A stretch of 53,725 nt of DNA from NCBI GenBank assembly GCA_905339405.1, contig CAJPGC010000033.1, positions 1-53,725 of the forward strand, given 5' to 3'. Every line of letters begins with the position of its first letter. Position 1 is the stretch's first letter. The position numbers and the translations under genes were made by a program. The notes under the pieces are model-generated. The model searched no databases, had not been told where the DNA came from, and saw only the letters and a program-made list of their open reading frames with translations. This stretch comes from an uncultured bacterium (GTDB taxonomy: Bacteria; Desulfobacterota; GWC2-55-46). Of the stretch, positions 1 through 7,243 are shown in pieces.

Positions 1-98
1 ATGAGGCCGATGAAGGTCGAGACCACCATTGCGATGCCCATGGTGGCGAGCATCGCGAGGCCTCTGAAAACACCCCGGTTCCCTTTATCTTCAGGCAT
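1..98 (-). CDS. AtpZ/AtpI-type protein, N-terminal part only
   Basis: Only the first 32 codons lie in the window; the gene runs off the left edge on the minus strand. The peptide starts MPEDKGNRGVFRGLAML and continues into a glycine-containing hydrophobic stretch. This is the usual start of the small two-helix membrane protein (AtpZ/AtpI family) that precedes F0F1 ATP synthase genes and assists c-ring assembly or Mg2+ handling. A strong AGGGGG site lies 6 bases before the ATG at 98. If the call is right, the atp operon continues beyond the left edge. The call rests on a short fragment, so another small membrane protein is possible. Confidence 0.6.
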   Translation of the reverse strand, partial: MPEDKGNRGVFRGLAMLATMGIAMVVSTFIGL

Positions 99-297
99 GG
101 CTGCCCCCTTGAAAGTCTGTATTGAGCTCAGGATTTTTAAGGGGAGGCCTATACAATCGAGGTTTATTAACACAGCCGGCAAGGCAAAGTCAAACTATAT
201 TTTCCCGGCCGCCCCGCACCAAAGCCTGCCCATTATCCGAGTATACACGCTGTCAACGGCCCGTTTCCGATAAGGGATATGCTTTGTCCAGCCTTTC

Positions 298-325
298 TTG
301 ACTGGCGTTGATTTTGTGATAAAAT
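298..325 (+). promoter_or_regulatory. sigma70-type promoter for the sugar-nucleotide operon
   Basis: TTGACT at 298-303 and TAAAAT at 320-325 are separated by 16 bases. The predicted start near 332 would give a leader of about 150 bases before the GTG at 483, with the hairpin at 419-440 inside it. Confidence 0.55.
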
Positions 326-418
326 CATTCGGTTTTTACTCCTTCCATTAACACTTTCCCGGTACCCCCGGCTGAAGGCTTGATTCGACGGTCTGCGTAT
401 ACGCGCGAGCAGTGGCTG

Positions 419-440
419 AAAAAGCCGCAGGCGGCTTTTT
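419..440 (+). terminator. Terminator-like hairpin inside the leader
   Basis: AAAAAGCCGC and GCGGCTTTTT form a perfect 10-bp inverted repeat with almost no loop, ending in five T. It lies between the promoter at 298-325 and the GTG at 483. It could attenuate the downstream operon, or it could simply end a short transcript. Confidence 0.6.
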
Positions 441-482
441 CACCGTCCTGTTTAAAAATCTTTCCTTATAAGGAGACGACCC

Positions 483-2996
483 GTGAAGAGCATCATTATG
501 GCCGGAGGCTTCGGCACAAGGCTCCGCCCGCTTACGAACAACCTTCCAAAGCCCATGGTGCCGATGGCCAACAGGCCCATGATGGAGCACATAATCGAGC
601 TCCTGAAGAAAAACTCGATTACGGACCTGACCTCTCTCCTGTATTTCCAGCCCGAGATGCTTACCGAGAGATTGGGCGACGGGTCGGCCTTCGGCGTCAA
701 GCTTGGCTACATAACGCTCACGGTAGACCTGGGCACCGCCGGGGCGGTGGGAAGCGCCATGAGGCAGCTCCCGGGGGACGAGACGACGCTCATCATAAGC
801 GGCGACGTCCTCACGGACATAGACCTCAACAAGGCGGTCCAGTTCCACAAGGAGAAGGGGTCGGTGGCGACCATCGTCCTCACCAGGGTTGAAAACCCCC
901 TTCCCTTCGGCATAGTCATAACCGACGCAGAAGGCAGGATAGCGAGGTTTCTCGAGAAGCCGAGCTGGGGCGAGGTCTTCAGCGACACCATCAACACGGG
1001 CATATACATCCTCGAGAAGAAAGTCCTTGACTACATACCCGTTGACAGGGAGTTCGACTTCAGCAAGGACCTCTTCCCGATGCTCCTTGAGAAGGGGGAG
1101 CCCATATACGGTTATACCGCCGAAGGCTACTGGAAGGACGTCGGCAGCCTCGAGGAGTACAGGATAGCCAACATGGACATCCTCCAGGGGCTCGTGACGG
1201 TCGACATACCCGGTGAGCGCATAGAGAACAGGAGGCTCTGGGTCGGCAAGGGAGCGCGCATCGACTTCACGGCCAAGCTCGAAGGCTCAATCGTAATAGG
1301 CGAGAACTGCAGGGTAGGGGCCGACGCCAGGATATCGAACTCGATAATAGGGCCCAACTCGGTCGTAGAGGAAGGGGCGGTCATAATCGACTCGGTACTC
1401 TGGGACAACACGCGGGCAGCGCGCGGGGCGTCGATGCACGAGGACGTCATCGGGAGCTTCAGCGAGGTGCTGGAGAAGGCCCATCTTGCCGAGGGCGTCA
1501 TCGTAAGCGACCATTGCTCGATAGGCAGGCAGGCCACCGTCAAGGCGAACGTCAAGGTCTGGCCTTACAAGACTGTCGAGGACGACGCCACACTGGCTTC
1601 TTCTCTCATATGGGGCGAGAAGTGGAGCAGGCACATCTTCGCGACCTACGGCGTCACGGGGCTGGCGAACATAGAGATATCCCCCGAGTTCGCGGCAAAG
1701 CTGGGCGCGGCTTACGGCGCTTCTTTGAAGAAGGGCTCCTCCGTTTCGACCTCGAGGGACGCGCACAAGACCTCCCGCATGATAAACAGGGCCATGATGA
1801 CCGGCATACTCTCCACTGGCGTCAACGTCCACGACTACGGGGTCACCCCCATGCCGGTGGTGCGGTTCCTTTCGAGAAGCGGCACCGAGGCCGGAGGCGT
1901 GCACACCCGCAGGTCGCCGTTCGACATGCAGATACTCGACCTCAAGTTCTTCGACACCAAGGGGCTCGACCTGCACCCGGGCTACGAGAAGACGATAGAG
2001 AAGCTCTTCTTCAGGGAGGATTTCCCCAGGGTGCCGATGGAAGAGACCGGAGAGATGAGCTTCCCCATCCACGCCTTCGAGTCCTACCAGGACAGCTTCA
2101 TGTCATTGATAGACGCCGAGACGGTGAGGAAGGCCAGGTTCAGGTTCATACTCGACTACTCCTACGGGTCGTCCTCGAGGATATTCCCGTCGATACTCGG
2201 CAAGCTCAACTGCGAGGTCATCGCCCTGAACGCGAACCTCGACGGCAGCAAGACCACGAAGACCGCCGAAGAGTTCCAGAGGTCGATGGACCAGCTCTCT
2301 TCCATAGTCCGCTCCCTTGACGCTGACATGGGCTTTTACCTCGACGCGGGCGGCGAGAAGGTCTTCCTCTTCGACGAGACCGGCGAGGCTCTCGACGGGG
2401 ACACGGCCCTCAACATAGTCACCCTCCTTACGCTCAAGTACTGCAAGGAGACCGGCAGGAAGGGGCACATCGCTGTGCCCATAACAGCCTCCAGGGCGAT
2501 AGACAGGATGTCCGAGACATACGGCTTCACCGTCAAGAGGACCAAGACGACCGGAAGGGGGCTGATGGAGGCGGCGGCCGAGGAAGGCACGCTCTTCGTG
2601 GGAGAGCAGCAGGGCGGCTACATATTCCCCGAGTTCCAGCCGAACTTCGACGGCATGTACGCGGTCGCCAAGATACTCGAGATGCTCGCGCGCCACGGCG
2701 CCAGGCTCCATAAGCTCATGAGGGAGATACCGCCTTCGATAATAATGAAGGAGAAGGCCGCCTGCTCCTTCGAGAACAAGGGGATGATAATGAGGAGGCT
2801 CGCGGAAGAATCCAGGAACCTTGAGACTGTACTTCTAGACGGAATAAAGATAAAATTCGCCGACGACTGGCTGGTAGCGTACCCGAGCCAGGACATGCCG
2901 TACTTCAACCTCGTGGCCGAGGCCTCGACGGAAGAGGCGGCAAGGGCGCTCGTGAATCAATACTCGGAGAAGATAAGGGAATGGCAGAAGTCATAA
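483..2996 (+). CDS. Nucleotidyltransferase / phosphomannomutase-like fusion
   Basis: The 837-residue protein has a sugar-1-phosphate nucleotidyltransferase domain (about 1-235), a left-handed beta-helix repeat section (about 245-375) and a phosphohexomutase-fold domain (about 385-837). The first carries GGFGTRLRPLT at 8-18, a FLEKPS motif and an INTGIYI segment, so it should make an NDP-sugar such as GDP-mannose or NDP-glucose for glycans. In the mutase domain the usual TASHNP phosphoserine loop reads GGVHTRRSPFD (about 468-478). The metal loop DGDGDR reads DADMGFYLDAGGE (about 613-625). The mutase half is therefore probably inactive or altered. The GTG start follows AAGGAGA. The downstream hydrolase overlaps by 16 bases. 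The exact sugar cannot be told from sequence alone. Confidence 0.85.
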   Translation: MKSIIMAGGFGTRLRPLTNNLPKPMVPMANRPMMEHIIELLKKNSITDLTSLLYFQPEMLTERLGDGSAFGVKLGYITLTVDLGTAGAVGSAMRQLPGDETTLIISGDVLTDIDLNKAVQFHKEKGSVATIVLTRVENPLPFGIVITDAEGRIARFLEKPSWGEVFSDTINTGIYILEKKVLDYIPVDREFDFSKDLFPMLLEKGEPIYGYTAEGYWKDVGSLEEYRIANMDILQGLVTVDIPGERIENRRLWVGKGARIDFTAKLEGSIVIGENCRVGADARISNSIIGPNSVVEEGAVIIDSVLWDNTRAARGASMHEDVIGSFSEVLEKAHLAEGVIVSDHCSIGRQATVKANVKVWPYKTVEDDATLASSLIWGEKWSRHIFATYGVTGLANIEISPEFAAKLGAAYGASLKKGSSVSTSRDAHKTSRMINRAMMTGILSTGVNVHDYGVTPMPVVRFLSRSGTEAGGVHTRRSPFDMQILDLKFFDTKGLDLHPGYEKTIEKLFFREDFPRVPMEETGEMSFPIHAFESYQDSFMSLIDAETVRKARFRFILDYSYGSSSRIFPSILGKLNCEVIALNANLDGSKTTKTAEEFQRSMDQLSSIVRSLDADMGFYLDAGGEKVFLFDETGEALDGDTALNIVTLLTLKYCKETGRKGHIAVPITASRAIDRMSETYGFTVKRTKTTGRGLMEAAAEEGTLFVGEQQGGYIFPEFQPNFDGMYAVAKILEMLARHGARLHKLMREIPPSIIMKEKAACSFENKGMIMRRLAEESRNLETVLLDGIKIKFADDWLVAYPSQDMPYFNLVAEASTEEAARALVNQYSEKIREWQKS

Positions 2997-3625
2997 CCGT
3001 AATAGTAGGCGCCCTCGAGGTGAACTGCTACATAGTCTGGGACAAAGACTCCGGTGACGGCGTAATAATAGACCCTGGCGCGGACGCCGCGGAAGTTGAG
3101 GCGGCGGCGAGGGAGCGCGGGGTGAAGGTGCGGTGCGTCCTGAACACCCACGGCCATTTCGACCACGTCGGCGCGGACGCAGCGATTAAGGCGGCTTTCG
3201 GCGCCCCGGTCGCCATCCACCCGGACGACGCGCCCCTCATGGCCGACGCGCACGAGCACGGCATTTTCTTCGGGGTAAGCACTCCCAAACAGCCTGAGCC
3301 GGACATGCTCCTCAAGGACGGGCAGGCCGTGGAGTTCGGCGGCCTCAGGCTCAGGGTCATTCACACGCCGGGGCATACCAGGGGCGGCATATGCCTCTAC
3401 ATCGAAGATGGTAAAATCCTCTTTACCGGAGATACCCTTTTCGCCGGCTCTGTCGGCAGGACGGATTTCGAAGGCGGCTCGATGGACGACCTCATGGCTT
3501 CCATCACGCGAAAGCTCCTGCCCCTCGGCGACGAGGTGAGGGTGCTCCCCGGACACGGGCCGGAATCGACCATAGGCGAAGAAAAGGAGATTAACCCTTT
3601 TCTTGCCGGAATCAAAAAGATATAA
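2981..3625 (+). CDS. MBL-fold metallo-hydrolase, glyoxalase II-like
   Basis: This 214-residue cytoplasmic protein is a metallo-beta-lactamase-fold hydrolase. It has the metal motif THGHFDHVG (His57, His59, Asp61, His62), HTPGHTRGG with His132, FTGDTLF with Asp151 and a late PGHGPES motif. This is the pattern of glyoxalase II-like thioesterases and related small hydrolases (YcbL group). It lacks the long C-terminal substrate domain of true glyoxalase II, which argues for the shorter YcbL-type family. The ATG lies inside the end of the preceding gene, so the two are translationally coupled. The substrate is unknown. Confidence 0.85.
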   Translation: MAEVITVIVGALEVNCYIVWDKDSGDGVIIDPGADAAEVEAAARERGVKVRCVLNTHGHFDHVGADAAIKAAFGAPVAIHPDDAPLMADAHEHGIFFGVSTPKQPEPDMLLKDGQAVEFGGLRLRVIHTPGHTRGGICLYIEDGKILFTGDTLFAGSVGRTDFEGGSMDDLMASITRKLLPLGDEVRVLPGHGPESTIGEEKEINPFLAGIKKI

Positions 3626-3653
3626 TAAAAATATCTAATTTTGAGGCCCGCTG

Positions 3654-4829
3654 TTGATACTGAAAAACAAAAAGATAACTCTGGGAGTGACCGGGGCAAT
3701 ATCTGCCTACAAGGCCCTCGAGCTCACCAGGCTCCTCATAAAAGAGGGGGCCGAGGTACATCCGGTGATGACCCGTTCGGCGGCCGAGTTCATAACGCCG
3801 TTGAGCCTTTCAACCCTGGCGAAGAACCCGGTCTCCACGGCACTTTTCGACCTCACGGGAGAGTCGAGGATAAGCCACATAGACCTCGCGCAGTCGGCCG
3901 ACCTCATAATCGTCGCGCCAGCGACGGCCAACATCATAGGCAAGGCCGCGGGCGGGCTTGCCGACGACCTACTCTCGACCATACTCATGGCCGCGAAAGC
4001 GCCGGTCCTTCTCGCCCCCTCCATGAACTCCCAGATGTGGGCGAACCCGATTGTCCAGGCAAACGTCAAGAAACTCGAGAAGGCGGGCTATCATTTCATT
4101 GGGCCCGCTGAGGGCGACCTCGCCTGCGGCTACAAGGGCAAGGGCAGGCTCGCCTCCGTCGAGGAGATACTCGAGGCCGCGAAAGAGGCCCTCATCGCCA
4201 AAGACCTCAAGGGCGAGAAGGTGCTCGTTACAGCGGGGCCAACGCGTGAGGCCATAGACCCCGTGAGATACGTCTCGAACGCCTCGTCCGGCAAGATGGG
4301 CTACGCCATAGCTAAGGCCGCGAGGAGAAGGGGCGCGGAAGTCGTCCTCGTCTCAGGGCCGTCGTTCCTGCCGCGTCCGGCAGGGGTGACATTCGTGCCG
4401 GTGCGCACCGCCGAGGAGATGCTCGACGCTTGCGTCAGGTACTTCCCGCAATCGACAATAGTCATCATGGCGGCCGCGGTCGCCGATTACAGGCCCACGA
4501 AGAGCTACCCGAATAAGGTCAAGAAGGACGCCAAGTCCCTTTCCCTCGAGATGGAAAGGACCCAGGACGTATTGAAGCACCTGGGCACCCTGAAGAAAAA
4601 AAGCCAGACCCTCATTGGCTTTGCTCTCGAGACCGACAGCATCGAGGAGAACGCCGGGAAAAAGCTCAAGGAGAAGGGGCTCGACCTCGTAGTCGCGAAC
4701 ACTCCGGCTGGCCTCGACAGCGACACCAACCAGGTGACCATATTGAGCCGTGACGGGCAGGCCGACAGGCTTCCGCCGCTGCCTAAAGATGAAGTGGCGG
4801 ACAGGATACTGGACAGGGCGGTGAAGTAA
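3654..4829 (+). CDS. coaBC: CoaBC, coenzyme A biosynthesis bifunctional protein
   Basis: The fusion enzyme joins cysteine to 4'-phosphopantothenate (CoaB) and decarboxylates the product to phosphopantetheine (CoaC). The N-terminal flavoprotein half shows the catalytic His75 in SRISHIDLA, Asn125 in PSMNSQMW and Cys158 in DLACGYKGKGRL. The CTP-dependent ligase half begins near 188 with LVTAGPTREAIDPVRYVSN and has the lysine-rich KVKK at 288-291 where the catalytic lysine sits. The length of 391 is normal. A TTG start is chosen because it gives the family N-terminus and has a TTGAGG site upstream. It lies 28 bases after the hydrolase. Confidence 0.95.
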   Translation: MILKNKKITLGVTGAISAYKALELTRLLIKEGAEVHPVMTRSAAEFITPLSLSTLAKNPVSTALFDLTGESRISHIDLAQSADLIIVAPATANIIGKAAGGLADDLLSTILMAAKAPVLLAPSMNSQMWANPIVQANVKKLEKAGYHFIGPAEGDLACGYKGKGRLASVEEILEAAKEALIAKDLKGEKVLVTAGPTREAIDPVRYVSNASSGKMGYAIAKAARRRGAEVVLVSGPSFLPRPAGVTFVPVRTAEEMLDACVRYFPQSTIVIMAAAVADYRPTKSYPNKVKKDAKSLSLEMERTQDVLKHLGTLKKKSQTLIGFALETDSIEENAGKKLKEKGLDLVVANTPAGLDSDTNQVTILSRDGQADRLPPLPKDEVADRILDRAVK

Positions 4830-4896
4830 GGGTTTTTTTTGAAAGTTAGTTCTTTTTCCTGAATGCTGATTTCAGAAAAAATACTGATAAAAGGAA

Positions 4897-4927
4897 AAAA
4901 GGGGGCGGCTTTTAGCCGCCCCCTTTT
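4897..4927. terminator. Bidirectional terminator between coaBC and the HhH gene
   Basis: AAAAGGGGGCGGC (4897-4909) and GCCGCCCCCTTTT (4915-4927) form a perfect 13-bp stem with a 5-base loop. A-rich and T-rich flanks let it work for both convergent transcripts. Confidence 0.9.
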
Positions 4928-4942
4928 ATTTTGTTCTCCTTC

Positions 4943-5164
4943 TCACGCGGCCCTCTTGCCGCCTATCGTGACCCCGCTTCTTCTGAGGTCGTTTATGTGT
5001 CTGGCCGAGAAGTCAGGGATGTCGTTCAGGTCTGTCCAGTCGTTGAAAGGCCCGTGGCTGTTCCTGTAGTCTATTATCTTCTGGGCCCAGTTCCTGTCGA
5101 GTCCCTTGACCGTGAGAAGGTCGTCTATCGTCGCCGTATTGAGGTCAAACCCTCTTATTGGCAT
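4943..5164 (-). CDS. Small helix-hairpin-helix protein (ComEA-like HhH)
   Basis: The 73-residue protein is essentially one tandem helix-hairpin-helix module: FDLNTATIDDLL, then a GLDRNWAQKIIDYR hairpin, then IPDFSARHINDL. HhH modules bind DNA backbone non-specifically. Unlike ComEA there is no signal peptide or membrane anchor, so it should be cytoplasmic. The ATG at 5164 is chosen over the GTG at 5170 because GGAGG lies 5 bases before it. It is a clear paralogue of the next upstream gene, 69 bases away, and both probably share the promoter at 5552-5525. Its exact role is unknown. Confidence 0.8.
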   Translation of the reverse strand: MPIRGFDLNTATIDDLLTVKGLDRNWAQKIIDYRNSHGPFNDWTDLNDIPDFSARHINDLRRSGVTIGGKRAA

Positions 5165-5233
5165 AACCACCTCCGGAGCTTGGGGCTTAAAAAACCCCTG
5201 TTTGGCTTCAAGCTATTCCAGTGTCCGTCGTAT

Positions 5234-5449
5234 CTAAGCCGCCTTTTTCCCCAGGGTGAAGCCCTGGTTTTTGAGGTCGTCGACGACGGCGCTCGAGAAG
5301 CCTGGGATGTTCTTCACGTCGTCCCAGCTTTTGAAAAGGCCGTGCTCTTCCCTGTACCTGACTATCGCCTCGGCCCTCTGGCGCCCGATGAGCGGGATGT
5401 TCGACAGGACTTCGACGCTTGCGTTGTTAAGGTCTATGTTCCATGCCAT
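5234..5449 (-). CDS. Small helix-hairpin-helix protein, paralogue of its neighbour
   Basis: This 71-residue protein begins MAWNIDLNNASVEVL and carries the same two-part HhH layout as the gene downstream, including IPLIGRQRAEAIVRYREEHG and IPGFSSAVVDDL. Both end in a short basic GxKxAA tail. The ATG at 5449 is preceded by AAAGGAGG 8 bases away; a longer in-frame reading to 5518 has no such site. There is no export signal. DNA binding is expected from the family, and a tandem duplication is evident from the matching motifs. No specific process can be assigned. Confidence 0.8.
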   Translation of the reverse strand: MAWNIDLNNASVEVLSNIPLIGRQRAEAIVRYREEHGLFKSWDDVKNIPGFSSAVVDDLKNQGFTLGKKAA

Positions 5450-5524
5450 GACTTTTCCTCCTTTGAAGGAAAGGGGCAGCTTTGCCGTGAAACCGGCTTT
5501 CCCCTTTAAAGGTGCCATATTCTG

Positions 5525-5552
5525 ACTATAGTCCCTCGAAGAGGGAAGTCAA
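5525..5552 (-). promoter_or_regulatory. Promoter of the HhH gene pair with a spacer dyad
   Basis: On the minus strand, TTGACT (5552-5547) and TATAGT (5530-5525) are 16 bases apart. The spacer holds TCCCTC-TTC-GAGGGA, a perfect 6-bp dyad (5546-5532), placed where a repressor or a MerR-type activator would act. Confidence 0.6.
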
Positions 5553-5597
5553 GCGCAGCTGGCTGGAGCGTTTTGAGAAAAAAAGAAGAAAGGCGGG

Positions 5598-6452
5598 TCA
5601 GATCCTGACCCATTTGAGGGCGTTTTCCATGGCGGCTTCCCAGTCTTTGCCGCTTTTCCTTGCCGTGTTGAGCCGCTTCCTGATGAATTTGGCCGCGTTC
5701 AGGCTGTGCTTGCCCGTGGGGTCTTTACGCAGGCAATGGGCCTTGTGCGTGAAGGTGAGGAGGTCTATTATGCTGTCTATCGATATGGCGAAGTACCTGT
5801 CCTTCTCCTCGCGGCTCAAGGCCCACTTGGAAGACAGCGACAGGAGGTTGAGCATCTTGTGCCACTGCTCGAGCCTCTGTATCGACATGACGGAGGAGAA
5901 GATGGTCTTGTTCGTGCGGAACGAAAGGGGCGTGTCCTCGATGGTGGCGTCCAGCAGCCTGTCGTTGTCCCTGTGGACTTCCTTCACGAGCTTCTTGGGG
6001 AGCTGCCAGACGCTCTTGTCGGCGAGCGCGTCGAAGCGCATCTCCCAGTAAATGTGGCGGAGCGTCCTCGACGAGAACGAGCGTATCATCATCTCCGGGA
6101 TGAAATGGTTGTGGGCTATCGTGTCGGCGGCAAGGTGGCTCAAGTAGCCGTAGACGAAAGCGCGCTGGGAGTCGCTCTCGGCCCTCTTGAGGAGCTTGAA
6201 GCCTATCTTCCAGTTGTGGCAGTGCTTGAGCTCCTCGACGAGGTTCTTGCCCACCACGACGTCCGCGCTTATGTTGCCGTATAGGAAATCGTAAGGGTAA
6301 GCCTCCAGGAGCGCCCTTGCGGGAGGGATGAGGAGACGCGTGTTATCGAGCATGGTCTTGCCGAGCTCGAGGTGAGTTGCCGGGCCCCAGGCAAAGGCCG
6401 CGTCCGGCCAAGCGAGCAGTATGAAGACGGCCAAAGCCGCTATAACGAACAT
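5598..6452 (-). CDS. Exported zinc-dependent phospholipase C-like protein
   Basis: The 284-residue protein has a signal peptide (hydrophobic 2-14, cleavage after AFA) giving a mature N-terminus WGPATH. A free N-terminal Trp and a close His are zinc ligands in the phospholipase C / S1-P1 nuclease fold. Further candidate ligands are in GNISADVV and in YGYLSHLAADTIAHNH. The order matches the Zn_dep_PLPC family. It would act outside the cytoplasmic membrane, probably on phospholipid or nucleotide phosphoesters. No clear ribosome site precedes the ATG, so the start is less certain. It is transcribed divergently from the next gene. Confidence 0.8.
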   Translation of the reverse strand: MFVIAALAVFILLAWPDAAFAWGPATHLELGKTMLDNTRLLIPPARALLEAYPYDFLYGNISADVVVGKNLVEELKHCHNWKIGFKLLKRAESDSQRAFVYGYLSHLAADTIAHNHFIPEMMIRSFSSRTLRHIYWEMRFDALADKSVWQLPKKLVKEVHRDNDRLLDATIEDTPLSFRTNKTIFSSVMSIQRLEQWHKMLNLLSLSSKWALSREEKDRYFAISIDSIIDLLTFTHKAHCLRKDPTGKHSLNAAKFIRKRLNTARKSGKDWEAAMENALKWVRI

Positions 6453-6517
6453 ATAATAATGGTAAGAGAAAGGATTAGCTGTTGTAAAGGGAAAAAAAAG
6501 GTAGTAGATATAAAAGC

Positions 6518-7198
6518 ATGGATTCTTCAGAGATAAAAGACATAGCCGAAGGGCTCAAGAGGAGGATAGAGCTCCTTTTGGACGCCGGGATAACCGCCGT
6601 GCCTAAAAGGGCCGCCGGGAAAGGCGGCCCCGCGCAAGGCTGCGCCCCCGGCTGGCTCTTCTTTGAAGGCAGGCTTTCAGAGGTGGCCGCCTTCTCTCCC
6701 TGCGTCCACCAGGGGTGGAAAGGCGTGCTTTTTGGCATATACCCGCTGGCGAAAGCTACAGCCTTGTGGGGCGTGCCGGTTTCGGCGGAGAGCATACAAG
6801 GCAACCCTTTCGGGACGGATGCAGCCGCTCAGCTCGAAAAGATGCTGGAGTGGCTCGCCAAGGAGTTGAATGTGGCCGCCCCGGACGTCTTTGACCCGCC
6901 TGTGGTCATCGGCGCAAGCTGCCCGGAGTCAGGCGCTTATTCTGACGCCGGGGCCGCGACCGGGTGCCTCAAGCCCCTTGAACCGCGTATCTCAGGCGTT
7001 CTCCTTCTCATGGGTGAGCTCGCTTCGTGGGCATTCCTCCACTCAGCGGACATGAGCGAGGCGAGGGGCAGGGTGCACAAGACGTCGGGCCGCAAGGCCG
7101 TCGCCACCTACGCGCCGGACAAGCTGGTGGCCGACCAGAACATCAAAAAAGCCGCCCACGCCGACTTGAAACTCCTCATCCAGGCAATCGGCTCCTGA
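6518..7198 (+). CDS. Divergent uracil-DNA-glycosylase-fold protein, probably inactive
   Basis: The 226-residue protein is not an obvious enzyme, but its second half aligns by eye with family 4/5 uracil-DNA glycosylases. GASCPESGAYSDAG and TGCLKPLEPRISGVLLLMGE match the CRPPENRxPTxEE region and the IALG strand. GRVHKTSGRKAVATYAPDKL matches the terminal RG-hx-HP region. The expected N-terminal GEAPGxxED motif that holds the catalytic acid is absent, and the terminal HP is AP. It may therefore be a non-catalytic relative or use a different base or ligand. The ATG at 6518 has only a weak GGTAG upstream. Confidence 0.55.
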   Translation: MDSSEIKDIAEGLKRRIELLLDAGITAVPKRAAGKGGPAQGCAPGWLFFEGRLSEVAAFSPCVHQGWKGVLFGIYPLAKATALWGVPVSAESIQGNPFGTDAAAQLEKMLEWLAKELNVAAPDVFDPPVVIGASCPESGAYSDAGAATGCLKPLEPRISGVLLLMGELASWAFLHSADMSEARGRVHKTSGRKAVATYAPDKLVADQNIKKAAHADLKLLIQAIGS

Positions 7199-7243
7199 GT
7201 TCCTCTTATTGAAAAGCTTTTTTTTCCCTGATAGAATCAGAGA

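Larger units (their letters stand above)
99..482. other. Divergent intergenic region with promoters and a hairpin
   Basis: No gene is visible in these 384 bases. They separate the minus-strand AtpZ-like gene from the plus-strand sugar-nucleotide gene. They contain a plus-strand sigma70-type promoter (298-325), a minus-strand TTGACA at 256-251 without a convincing -10, a perfect GCGTATACGC palindrome (395-404) and a terminator-like hairpin (419-440). Confidence 0.6.

Noticed and set aside
1-273. A 90-residue plus-strand reading frame
   Set aside because: It runs antisense to the AtpZ-like gene start and lacks family resemblance and a ribosome site.
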